From Scytalidium lignicola (Eukaryota; Ascomycota; Leotiomycetes): a stretch of 44,588 bases of DNA. The stretch is from assembly GCA_002812745.2 (NCBI GenBank), contig NCSJ02000336.1, positions 1 through 44,588 on the forward strand. Reading direction: 5' to 3'. The notes under the pieces were generated by a model. The model was not told the DNA's origin, searched no databases, and saw only the letters and a program-made list of their open reading frames with translations. Below, in pieces: positions 24,566 through 34,622 of the stretch. The position numbers and the translations under genes were made by a program. Position 1 is the first letter of the stretch. Each line of letters opens with the position of its first letter.

Positions 24566-25682
24566 CTAGCTTGAATTCGTTTTAAGGAGAACTGGTAACT
24601 CCTTCATCAGCAGATCTACCACCCATTCTAAAGTAGTTGTCAAGTCCACATCTGTTCCGCCATTTGGGGATTTAATATGATGCTCCTTAGCCACGTCTTC
24701 TTTTAAGTTTCCTTCCACGTTCTCATCTTCAAACATCCATTTATGAGCCTCTACATAATTTGGCCAGACGATCTTATCGACGTACCCAGGTGGATCTTCC
24801 CAAAATCCTTCCAATGTTACATAGCCGCTTCGTGCTTCTCGTCGAGCTTTTGCTTTAGCATAACTGACCTTTAGGAATACCTTAATATCAAGATAGGGTT
24901 GAATCAAAGCCATTTCTTTCGAAAAGAGTAAGAATCCATCGAATATACACAGTCTTACGGCCGAATCACTGGATTCAAGCAATCCATACCCAGGATTTCC
25001 GGGCTGCATCCATGCCTTCACCCGAAACTTGACATTCTCGATTGTTGCGTCCGTTATCGGAGATGGGCCAACGGAGTTTTGATCTTCCTTGGAAACCAAT
25101 GATGGCTGGGAGGTGGTGAGTGACTGGCTTAGAATAGGTTCGAGAACCCCATGTTTTGAGCGGTGACTAAGATTGAGGAAATTTGGACTGACTGGAATTG
25201 TGCCTTCATTATGGATGTTCTTGAGGGAATATTCAATGTCAGGTATAGATAATGCTTCTGCACAGTCCCAGTCTAACAGGCCGTGCTTGGTTGGAAGTCT
25301 GACATTTACAGTCAGTCATGACGGCAACCAATATCAAGAAAGCTGACCCGAAGCATAATGTGGAAAGCTCCAATTTTATATGAGATTATCTAACTCAAGG
25401 TACCGTATTGCACAGAACGCAAATATTAATTTTAGCTACTAGGCTCTATTGCTCCACCGTTGCATGACTTATCACAAGCAATGAAACACAAAAGCAATGA
25501 AACACAAAGGCAAAGAGTTGAGCCTAAGCCAAGACTTACTGTTCTTCGGGTCGATAGAAGTCATCTTCGTGAAGGACAAAGGTATTAGGAAATATATCAC
25601 GAATAAGTCGACTTATCGTTGTCTTGCCGCTGGAGGACGCGCCGCTGATGCCAACCACGACAGCCTTGCGAGGACTGGCCAT
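24566..25682 (-). CDS. NRK1: Nicotinamide riboside kinase (NRK1-like)
   Basis: It phosphorylates nicotinamide riboside to NMN in NAD+ salvage, in the cytosol. The model is complement(join(24566..25298, 25540..25682)), giving 291 aa with a 241-nt intron. Residues 14-21 form the Walker A motif GASSSGKT. HEDDFYRPE (about 38-46) holds the catalytic Asp region. The exon join restores QLPTKHGLLDWDCAEAL, which matches the NRK motif after the DDF segment. LCIFDGFLLF and RREARSGYVTLEGFWEDPP further on fit the uridine-kinase-like fold. The insert at about 85-125 is poorly conserved. A uridine kinase role is the alternative, but the length and motifs favour NRK. Confidence 0.88.
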
Positions 25683-26284
25683 GGCCAAGCTACACAAGTT
25701 CAGCCTTGTGTGAATCTGGACCAGAAAACTGTAATTATATTTATGCAAAATAAACGATTTATGTCTCGGCCAAGAGTGCTCCGAGCCATCTCCGAGATAT
25801 TTGAACCTCTTTCGTTGACCGCCTACCCAATTGGGCGATAATGAGCGATATTGATGTTGCGAGATTAGCCTAAATCGTGTGGTGCCATTCAAAGGTTGTT
25901 CTCGATGGCCAAGGCGAACCTTACTTCAAGACACTATATTTTCCAGATTCAACTATATAGATAGGTTATTTCGTAGACATGGCGTTAGATACTAAAAGTA
26001 GAATTAAATCACGCTGATCTATATATATATATATATGGAGAAATCTTCTCGGTCTATCATCGGCATTTGAAGTGCGCTGATTATCAGCTTCAAAACGCGC
26101 CAATGGTGTGGCACCGGCCCCGGCCGGGCTAGTGGACTCATACTCAGGGACAGCATGTACTTATGTACCTTTGCGACAGGTGACTCCGAGCCATTTCTTG
26201 TTTATTTTTCTCGTGTAATCGTGTATTTCGTATTCCCGCTCTTTCATCGATTATTCCTCCAAACCTAATTCAAGACATTTCAAG
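25683..26284. promoter_or_regulatory. Divergent promoter region NRK1/aspartate aminotransferase
   Basis: This 600-bp region has an alternating TA microsatellite (26020-26036), a GC-rich block (about 26095-26135) with a CCAAT-type sequence (about 26099), and pyrimidine-rich DNA before the aminotransferase ATG. Confidence 0.45.
26020..26036. repeat. TA dinucleotide microsatellite
   Basis: Seventeen bases of uninterrupted alternating T and A, about 250 bp upstream of the aspartate aminotransferase start. Confidence 0.8.
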
Positions 26285-27906
26285 ATGTTATCGGTTGTAC
26301 GATCAGTGGCTAGACAATCTGCCACTCGTGGATTGGCTTCTAGAAGCGTCAATGCCATCCGGCAGAAGTCCACTTGGGCAGATGTTCCCCAGGGTCCTCC
26401 AGTAAGCTATCTAGATGAGCTTTTCCGTCTGTTTATAGATTAATGTCCAGTTCCCTGGCTAACGGAGAATAGGATGTAAGTAGCAGGTACACTTCCAATT
26501 GTTAATTGATCATTAATTGACTTCTTTTTCAAGGCTATCTTAGGTGGGTAATAGAACATCTCACCCTTACTTACGTTTACTAACATACCGCAGGTATCAC
26601 TGAGGCTTTCAAGGCGGATAGCTTCTCAGAAAAGATAAATCTTGGTAACCATTCCCAGGAAGTTTTGGGCATGGACGAAACTAATAGCCGTTGAAGGTGT
26701 GGGTGCATACCGGGATGACCAGGGCAAGCCACACGTTCTCCCCTCTGTACGAACGGCCGAAGACAAGATCGTCTCCGCGCGCTTCAACAAGGAATATGCT
26801 GGAATAACAGGTGTTCCCGAGTTCACCAAAGCTGCTGCAGTCCTAGCCTATGGCCCGAACTCGTCTGCCCTTGATCGTCTGGTCATCACTCAGTCCATCT
26901 CTGGAACCGGCGCTCTCAGAATTGGTGGTGAGTTCTTGGCACGCTTCTACCCAGGTGCAAAGACCATCTATATTCCAACTCCATCATGGGCCAACCATGC
27001 CGCTGTATTTAAGGATTCCGGCTTGAGTGTTGAGAAATACCGATACTACAACAAAGATACAATTGGTCTTGATTTTGAGGGCATGGTTGCCGACATCAAG
27101 GCTGCTCCCAAGGGCAGCATTTTCTTGCTTCACGCTTGTGCACACAACCCCACTGGTATTGATCCAACACCAGAACAATGGAAGCAAATTAGCGATGCAG
27201 TCAAGTCCGGAGAGCACTTTGCATTCTTCGATATGGCTTACCAAGGATTTGCTTCCGGTGACACCGACAAGGACGCTTTTGCTATCCGCCACTTCGTTGA
27301 GCAAGGCCATAATATTTGCCTTGCTCAATCTTTTGCTAAGAACATGGTATGTTAAGAAGACTCGAACCGATCATGTATCCACTTTCTAACCTGGAAATGT
27401 AGGGTCTCTACGGCGAGCGTGCTGGTGCTTTCTCCATCGTATGCGCTGATGCAGAGGAGAAGAAACGTGTCGACTCACAGATCAAGATTGTTGTCAGACC
27501 TCTTTACTCCAACCCTCCCGTCCACGGAGCACGCATTGCTTCTGAGATCCTTAACAATGAAGAATTGAACAAGCAGTGGTTAGGTGAAGTCAAGGGAATG
27601 GCTGATCGTATCATCACCATGAGGGCACTTCTGAAGAAGAACCTTGAGGATCTCGGATCCAAGCATGACTGGAGCCACATTACTAACCAGATTGGCATGT
27701 TCGCTTACACTGGACTGACTCCCGAGCAGATGGACAAGTTAGCTAAGGAGGTAAATATTATTTGTCTCAAGATCTCTAGAGTTCGTTAGCTAACTTTACC
27801 GTAGCACTCTGTGTACGCCACCAAGGATGGCAGAATATCAGTTGCTGGTATCACTTCCGCAAACGTGAAGAGACTGGCAGAAGCTATCCACGCCGTCAAG
27901 CCATAG
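26285..27906 (+). CDS. Mitochondrial aspartate aminotransferase
   Basis: It interconverts aspartate and 2-oxoglutarate with oxaloacetate and glutamate, using PLP, and serves the malate-aspartate shuttle. The model is join(26285..26401, 26473..26475, 26534..26543, 26594..26644, 26697..27346, 27403..27750, 27805..27906), giving 426 aa, the usual length. Residues 1 to about 30 are a basic, Ser/Ala-rich mitochondrial presequence. PLP motifs include the NPTG stretch ([13 protein letters not shown]) and the Schiff-base Lys275 in SFAKNM, followed by GLYGERAGA. All introns are GT-AG. The second and third exons are only 3 and 10 nt; together they encode the D-AILG part of the conserved PPDAILGITEAF segment. 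Without the 3-nt exon the frame holds but the conserved Asp is lost. Confidence 0.94.
26473..26475 (+). other. Predicted 3-nt micro-exon of the aspartate aminotransferase gene
   Basis: GAT is preceded by a GCTAAC branch site and an AG acceptor (26471-26472) and followed by a consensus GTAAGT donor (26476-26481). It encodes the Asp found in this position in animal and fungal homologues (GPPD-ILG). Flanking introns would be 71 and 58 nt. Confidence 0.75.
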
Positions 27907-28046
27907 GTGTTGTAATGTTATGATAATATGAGAATAGAAGCGCAAAACTGCTATATAGGTGTTTAGAAGCGGGTTTGGGTTATACTATAGATTGTCAAAT
28001 TCAATGTACAACACTTTGCAATCCGTCTAGTTTCTATGAGACCATA

Positions 28047-29130
28047 TTACTTCCCCTTTAACCTCTCGACATCGCGGCTTACCTCCTTGATCTCTTTATT
28101 AAGCTCTTTATAAACTCTTGCAATCTCCTTCATAATCTTCTCCTTATCACCTTCCTCCCTTCCAACTCCATAACTCCAAAGTTCCCTCTCAGCAACTCTC
28201 TTCCGCTGCGCCAATCTCTCCCTCCCGTCCCTTAGATTCTCCATGTAATTCTCCAGTGCCTGGTTTAGCTCCTCGGTATACACAATCTTCCTCGCGCTTA
28301 ACTCCAAATTCTTAGCGTTGTACTCTTCAAGCCGAGCAGAAGTGGCTAGGAATTCGGCCTTTGTCTTTGCATTCCGCGCTAGTACTCCATGTTTTACCTG
28401 CTCTAGAGATCTAACTACAGTTGTAGTAGCAACATAATATAAACTTAGTACCACTGTTGCTTTACTAACAAGAGCGTTGCGTCTCGTTGCGAGATCGGTT
28501 TTTTGCGCGGCGATACTCTCCTGCTGTGTTCTGATATTCTGAGGGAGTTTGGGGACTGTACGGTGGATAAACGAGCTATTTGTTGTTGGGGATGCTATTC
28601 GTGCTAATGCTCGAGCTTGGGCTTGGAGCTGTTGTGAGATAAATTGGCTTATAGTAGGGAGATATTGTGAAAGAGACGTGTATGGTTCGGTGGATTCTAG
28701 GATGGCTAATGAGGATGGTGGCAGATTAGGAGTCGAGAGTCGTACAGAAAGGAGAACGATGAGTTGAACTAATTCCTCTGGCAGAGGGTCTTGTTGTTGG
28801 GTCTTGCTCGAAGCTTTTGTAGTAGTAGTGGAAGCATTGCTCGTTGAGAGATCTAATGAGCCGAGTGCATCTTTCAATAAATGAGCTTTTGCAGCTTGAA
28901 ATCGAGCTGATCTGAGAGCCTATATAATTGTCAGCATCGTTTCTTTCCTTGAATTGGCGCGATCTGTGAGTTCTGGGGCAATTTACTTCGGTCGTGGCAT
29001 CGCGCTCTTTTTGTGTGGGATGATTCTTCGTTGAACCGGAAGGATTAAGAATATTGGTGCCTAGATTTGAATATAGAGTAGCAAATCTAGGATTGCTCTG
29101 CAGGATGGAATCCTCAACTGGCGGTATCAT
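28047..29130 (-). CDS. Conserved fungal coiled-coil protein, function unknown
   Basis: The model is complement(join(28047..28919, 28987..29130)), giving 338 aa with a 67-nt intron in phase 0. I recognise no named domain. The N-terminus is MIPPVEDSILQSNPRFATLY. A helical middle holds PEELVQLIVLLSVRL and ESTEPYTSLSQYLPTIS. From about residue 120 to the end the sequence is a long charged helix (AQKTDLATRRNALV..., then ERLAQRKRVAERELWSYGVG) likely to form a coiled coil. There is no signal peptide or membrane segment. The composition fits a subunit of a coiled-coil complex, for example cytoskeletal or kinetochore, but that is a guess. It is convergent with the aminotransferase, with 140 bp between the stops. 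Confidence 0.8.
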
Positions 29131-29779
29131 TTTGGAAAAGGGTATTGTTGTTTTGAAGCGAGGCTGCGATGTTTATGATCTTCAATGCACCCGCTGTAGC
29201 CATAAATGCCCACAAAGCATGCCCACTGGCAATAAATAATGTAGTCAAAAATATATAAGATTATACAACATGAATTTTGACTGCGTTCTTGAGGAAATTA
29301 AGCTTCAATTCCAAGTTGGGTCAGTTAAATCGTGATCCGAAGGAGATTTTGCATTTGATATTTGATAATTCATCGATGCAGTCTATTCAGTTCACTGCGC
29401 TAATTCCGTACTTTGGTTAAAGAGAAGTTCAGCGCACCATAATGAGTAGTATAGATAAGGATATTGATAAACTAGGAACTTGAAAATTATAGCTTCAAAA
29501 TTATAGCTTAAAAATATTTATCCAAAAATTATAAATTAATACGAATCGAACTGTTTTCTAGCCTTGTCACAAGGCTGTCAAGTTATTTGGCGCCTCAGGC
29601 ATTAAGAGTTTTCCAAATCGGCGCTAAGAAACTGTTCCCTTCTAGATGATCAGCTTCATCACAGGTTAAACATTCTTTCAATCTCCAGCCTCCATCAGGA
29701 ATCATACGCTCGCAATAGCCAAGGGACCTCGAGTTATAAATGATACGGTAGTCTACAGATATCGAATGCGACGCATCAA
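29131..29779. other. Divergent intergenic region
   Basis: This is AT-rich DNA upstream of the coiled-coil gene (minus) and bL28m (plus). I see no gene. Confidence 0.5.
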
Positions 29780-30484
29780 TTGAATGCGTTGAAACTAATC
29801 ACCAAAATGCCTCTCCTACTACCTTCCTACCGATCCCTTCAATTCCGTACATTTTCAACAACTACTGCCCGTCTCGCAAAATCAACAAAACAAAGGCTTG
29901 CGTATGAGCATAGCTCCGTTCCCACTTATCCTTACGGACCTTCCCAAATATACAAACAATCGAATTTCGGTCTTTACGGTAGCCAGAAAATCCGTTTCGG
30001 GAATTCCATTTCAGAGAAAAATGAGATTAAGAATAGACGACACTGGCGACCAAACGTGCAAAGAAAGAGATTATGGAGCACAGCATTGGGGCAGTATCTC
30101 AAGGTTAGGGTCACAGCTAGAGTGTTGAGGACAATTGACAAGTGTGGAGGTTTGGATGAGTATTTATTGGGTGACAAGGCCCGGAGGATCAAGGATTTGG
30201 GAATGGGTGGATGGAAGCTAAGATGGAGAATTATGCAGACGGAGAGTGTTAAGGAGAAATTCAGACTGCAGAGGGAGGCGTTAGGGCTGCCACCGAAGGA
30301 GGATATGTTGTTTGGGATTGATGGGAATATTGTTTCCAAGGAGAGGATTGAGGAGGAGATCAGGTCTTATGATAAGGAATTGGCGAAGCAAGCTGAATTA
30401 GATATTGGAGAGGATGTCGAGGGTCAAGCAGAGGAGCCTCCTTTCATGAAAGAGCAACCTTCCAAGGACAAGGTATTGTCGTAG
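29780..30484 (+). CDS. Mitochondrial large-subunit ribosomal protein bL28m (MRPL24 family)
   Basis: This is a structural protein of the mitoribosomal large subunit, 234 aa without introns. A basic, Ser/Thr/Arg-rich N-terminus (QFRTFSTTTARLAKS) is a mitochondrial presequence. The bL28 core follows: GLYGSQKIRFGNSISEKNEI, then RRHWRPNVQRKRLWSTALG and LKVRVTARVLRTIDKCGG. An acidic C-terminal extension is typical of fungal members. A second Met (29807, MPLLLPSYRS) may be the true start, because the presequence begins better there. Confidence 0.92.
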   Translation: MNALKLITKMPLLLPSYRSLQFRTFSTTTARLAKSTKQRLAYEHSSVPTYPYGPSQIYKQSNFGLYGSQKIRFGNSISEKNEIKNRRHWRPNVQRKRLWSTALGQYLKVRVTARVLRTIDKCGGLDEYLLGDKARRIKDLGMGGWKLRWRIMQTESVKEKFRLQREALGLPPKEDMLFGIDGNIVSKERIEEEIRSYDKELAKQAELDIGEDVEGQAEEPPFMKEQPSKDKVLS

Positions 30485-31365
30485 GTCGACAAGGAGGATG
30501 ATCATCTTGTACCACTATGTATCATACACTAAATATATAAACATGGATAACGGGAATCTTTGATTTTAGTATCGTCTCTCTTTTACTTATTCATGTGGCA
30601 AGTCTACCGGAAATCCTCCCTTCTATGGAAACGTCTTATTGTACTTCATAGTCCCCTACTTAACTATCTTTATGATATACAGAATTGAAACCCACTCAGA
30701 AAGTTTTATGGCGTTATTTTGATTAGAGTAAGAAAGGCCGAGTTCAGAATGACAAGTTTACATTCAAGTGCCAGTGATATTAACAGGCGGAAAGATGGAA
30801 CAGCTTATACTCAGTTAAATCGTAAGGCTCATGGTCGATCACACCTACTTAATTTGAAAGACATTATGCTTTGGATCTGGTAGCGCCAAGCCAACTCTTC
30901 CCAAAATTTAAGCCATATTTACAAGACCGGGAGTCGCCGCTCATTTCCAGCCTCGTCGACTTGGTGCGTGCAGGGGAAGGCTACTACTGCTCAGTGAAGC
31001 CCCTGACATCGCGGCTGGCAACCTGTAGCCGCTTTTAGCGGGCTGGAGTCAACTGAAGTAACTTGTTCACTACTCTAGCAGTTTTATCACAATCGTTTTC
31101 TCTTTAGTATTTCTTTAGTATTTCTCTAGTTTCTTAGAACCTCATCTCCGTACGGTCGCGACCCTTTGGTCCCTCAGCTTATCCAGTCCAGCTACAACCC
31201 ATTGAAGTGTTGCCGCATAGGTATTTAAGGGAGAGAGTTCTCTTGGACACGTTTCGAGGGTGCTAACGTCAAGCCTTCGACAGCCTGGAGCTTCATTCTC
31301 ATGATATCTTAATCGATCAATAACTGTGGTCGTTCGACTGACCATTCCCTTTCGCGCCAAAAAAG
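30485..31365. other. Intergenic region upstream of the 618-aa membrane protein
   Basis: This region holds a GC-richer patch (about 30920-31060) and a short TTTAGTATTTC tandem (about 31102-31125). The minus-strand frame at 31142-31360 shows no recognisable domain. Confidence 0.45.
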
Positions 31366-33222
31366 ATGCCAGTCCAACGAGTGCTTTTCGGCCGGCCNGT
31401 GCCTCATATCACCCCTCGGCGAATGGTAGCCCTATTAGGAACAATAGCAATTTTCGCCGTCTTTACCCTCGTTTTTACGCTCCCAAATGCCATTCCGGAA
31501 GGTCCATCGTTGGGAAAATTTGCTGACGCACGAATATCTCTCCCAAAGCTCCCGAAGAAACTACCCACAGCAGGCAAGCTCAATCCGTTCCGCCCAGTAG
31601 CACATGCGCCTCATGTGCAAAATAATAGTACAAATGGGGAATCTTCGTGGCATAGCACTTGGAATTGGCTGAATCCATTCTCTTCTTCTGTTACACTTGA
31701 TGAAAACAGATCTCTTCTGCCTCCACTTGCCGAGCGGCCAGCGATCTATACATATTACGACCACACGGTACAGAAGGATCAGGAACTTAAAGACGCGGAT
31801 AATGCGCTTCTAATAACATGGAGGAGAGCTTGGTGGGCACAGGGTTTCCGACCGATCATTCTGAGTCCCGCCGAGGCTATGAACAATCCGCTATATGAGC
31901 AAATGCAAAAACTCAATCTTCCAGATGAGCTAAAAGTCGAGTTGTCAAGATGGCTGGCTTGGGAGAACATGGGCACAGGAATGCTATGCAATTACTTAAC
32001 ATTACCAATGGGACCTCAGGAAGACAACTTGCTTTCCTTCCTTCGACGAGGAGAATATCCTAAATTGACACGATTCGAGAAGCTAGGGGATGGATTATTT
32101 GTTGGAAGCAAGGCGGAAATTACAGCTGCTCTAAAGAAGACTTTGGAGAATCCTGAATTAAGGAACGCGAAAGATTTAATTAGTGCTATGCCCAAGAAGG
32201 TGTTTGACCTGGACCCATTCCCAGAAGCTCTAGCATTCTACGATATCCAGACAATAACAGAAAAGTACCCAAAAGTGGCACAGGAAATCGCTGCTGATAA
32301 ACCGAAAGGCTTCCAAGTATTGAACCAGCTGATCGTTTCTCACCTACATAATACCTGGCAGAACACATTCTCCAGTGGCATCGCTGTTCTCAAACCGATT
32401 CCCAAACACACTACAGCATTAGTAGCTCCTGCGCTACAACTCGCTCAATATCTTGCTCAATGTCCTGAGTCGCCTATGCCCTCATCGTGCCCACCAAATA
32501 GACCGAAATGCCGACCATGTGTCGCATCTCATCCAATGAAGGTCTCTACCCCTGGCTTTTATCGCAACATCTCAACCCTATACACAATTGGCGCTGTTCC
32601 CCACCCATACACATTTGCAACTATGTCTGGCTTCCGCGAATCCATCGATATTCCCTGGATTCGACGAGAGTCAGAACGTGATCTTTGGATCACTACAATC
32701 ACTAAAGAACTTCTTGGTACTGGCCTAGCCGCGGCTCCTCGTGTTATCAAATTCAAGGAAGCAATGGCAAGTTCCTACGGTGCATCACACTCACTCTGGA
32801 TCATTGCCGAGAAGGAAATACCTCACGACTTAGACTGGTTTTTTGGATTTGCTATCCCGCGTAATATAACTGATACGGGCAAATCTGAGACGCCTGTTCC
32901 TGGGCCGGAGAGGAGACCTAAGCCTGAGCATGATCCAAAGGACGGCCCCATTCCTCCCGAGGATGAGAAGGAGATGGAGCAGATCATATTCCAAAAAGCG
33001 AAAGATTTTGCTAAGAAGAGGACGTCGGAGGAGGAGATGATTACTGGGGTTATCGAGGCTTGGAATCTGGCTGATACTGAGGCCTGGAAATTTGCGAGAG
33101 CGTATTTAGCTAGGGCAGGTATGGAGAGGTCGAGTTGGCAAGAAGAGGAGAAGAAATATGCAGGCGGAGCAGGATCAGAAAGGGGCAAGAGTGTAGGATG
33201 GGGAAGGTGGTTTGATGATTAA
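31366..33222 (+). CDS. Conserved fungal type II membrane protein, function unknown
   Basis: One open frame of 618 aa. A short basic N-terminus precedes a single transmembrane anchor (about residues 20-42), a type II topology common in Golgi proteins. A stem region rich in Lys/Pro follows. The luminal part starts with PAIYTYYDHTVQ and contains LLITWRRAWWAQGFRPIIL, which resembles nucleotide-sugar enzyme folds only in general style. Four Cys with spacing C-x8-C-x6-C-x2-C occur at 366, 375, 382 and 385. The C-terminus is charged (GPERRPKPEHDPKDGP...). I cannot assign an activity. An N at 31398 falls in a Pro codon (CCN) and does not alter the frame. Confidence 0.85.
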   Translation: MPVQRVLFGRXVPHITPRRMVALLGTIAIFAVFTLVFTLPNAIPEGPSLGKFADARISLPKLPKKLPTAGKLNPFRPVAHAPHVQNNSTNGESSWHSTWNWLNPFSSSVTLDENRSLLPPLAERPAIYTYYDHTVQKDQELKDADNALLITWRRAWWAQGFRPIILSPAEAMNNPLYEQMQKLNLPDELKVELSRWLAWENMGTGMLCNYLTLPMGPQEDNLLSFLRRGEYPKLTRFEKLGDGLFVGSKAEITAALKKTLENPELRNAKDLISAMPKKVFDLDPFPEALAFYDIQTITEKYPKVAQEIAADKPKGFQVLNQLIVSHLHNTWQNTFSSGIAVLKPIPKHTTALVAPALQLAQYLAQCPESPMPSSCPPNRPKCRPCVASHPMKVSTPGFYRNISTLYTIGAVPHPYTFATMSGFRESIDIPWIRRESERDLWITTITKELLGTGLAAAPRVIKFKEAMASSYGASHSLWIIAEKEIPHDLDWFFGFAIPRNITDTGKSETPVPGPERRPKPEHDPKDGPIPPEDEKEMEQIIFQKAKDFAKKRTSEEEMITGVIEAWNLADTEAWKFARAYLARAGMERSSWQEEEKKYAGGAGSERGKSVGWGRWFDD

Positions 33223-33597
33223 GTTCGAGGATAAGGATACTGGTTTATTTCGTCATTGTGTAAGCAAATAGGTTCACTCATTGTCCGGCAACAATTGAAA
33301 AACCGGATGGGTAAGGAGTTAAGGAACTGATTATCGCAGAGTAGATGTATTGGCTAATATGTAAGGACTGTATATAATAATAGAAAGGATCCAAAGTTTT
33401 TTGGAGGGAGGAACAGGATAGAAAAATGTAAAATTTCAAAACTCTCATCCAGAATAGCATAAATATCGTCAAAATAAGAAAACTGATCCATGTGGATGTT
33501 GAATCCACTTCACTTTTCTGCCCATGCTTCCGTTGCTCCACCGAAGTTACTATCGATGGTATCTTCCTTAAGCTTCATAATAAACCAGCAATGGAAA
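33223..33597. other. Convergent 3' intergenic region
   Basis: This lies between the membrane protein stop and the SET protein stop. I see nothing else. Confidence 0.5.
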
Positions 33598-34622
33598 CTA
33601 AGCCAAGGAAGTAGCAACAGAATGGGTGCTGGCGGGAATAGTATCGCCACCCATCTCTCCGCTCATTTCTCTAGAGGTGACACCTCGTCTAGTACGTCCA
33701 TTGCATCCAAGGTTGCCATTGCTATTGAGGGCAACTCCCTCATCATTGTTCTCGACATGAATTGAGATGTATGAATCGAGAGCCTTCTGTGCAGCTGCCA
33801 ACATTTTCCTAGCTTGCTCCAAAGAAGCTTTCAAAGCCTCTTCAGTAACATCAACTTCCTTCTCTAGAACTGCTCCATTTTCTTTTTCATCTACTTTCTT
33901 CAATTCGACATTTCCAGATGAAGTAGGTTGTGCTTCGTTCTTGACATTGCTAGCATATGAAGAGGAATTATTTCTCTCTTCCAGCAAGCTTCTAATATGG
34001 GCATTGATCCAATAGCCCTCTAGCTGTTCCTTGGTCATATCTTTTGCTCCAGAAATATATCCTCTACACTGTTCTGTCCCGCAGAAACAGCCGAATCCCT
34101 GCGCCATGGACCATTCGGTGCTTGGGTAGAAAAAGGTTAGTTCTTGGCCTACGGCGAGGCCTTTTGCACCGGCTATGACGCTCATGGAAGACATATCGAA
34201 GATCTATGCTGGAGGTGGTCAGTTTATTCAAGTGGTATCCCATCAATTGCAATTCACTCTCGAGAAGGTAGGTGCTATTTTTTGGTAACAGATCTATAAA
34301 GATATGGATCAAAGAAATTTGTGAGAAGGAAAGCGATGAATTTAAAAATTTTGAAACTAACCAAGCTCGGGTCACAGGAATGGTTGATATAAACCAAATC
34401 ACTGTTCAGATCCAGATGGGAATCTTTACCCATCTGGACCGTAGCATAAGTAGCTTCACTGGCCACTGTACAAGGTGGAAAGTTGAGTTTGGCAAAGAGG
34501 CCATAGGGAGGCAATGAGATCTTGGAAAGAGATTTTGTAGTAAATTCAGTGGGAGAAGTCATGACAACTTCTTGAATGTCGCCATGCGAGGGTTGCGCCC
34601 AGTGTGGTGTTAGAGGTGCCAT
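33598..34622 (-). CDS. Small SET-domain protein (putative lysine methyltransferase)
   Basis: The model is complement(join(33598..34203, 34362..34622)), giving 288 aa with a 158-nt phase-0 intron. The visible part of a SET domain includes YGLFAK (GxGxxA-like), NHSCDPS (residues 80-86, the cofactor-binding NHSC motif), and ELTFFYPSTEW (ELTFDY-like, with the catalytic Tyr region). A post-SET C-x-C-x4-C (126, 128, 133) follows. The tail (about 150-288) has an acidic, helical segment (EKEVDVTEEALKASLEQAR) and a Gly/Ser/Thr-rich end. The N-terminal part of the SET fold is short, so the domain is compact. The target is unknown. It could act on a histone or another protein. Confidence 0.85.

Noticed and set aside
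26642..27355. The aminotransferase as a shorter gene starting inside the 26642 open frame
   Set aside because: That frame begins in an intron and runs past a donor site. The spliced model supplies a mitochondrial presequence and the conserved N-terminal core.
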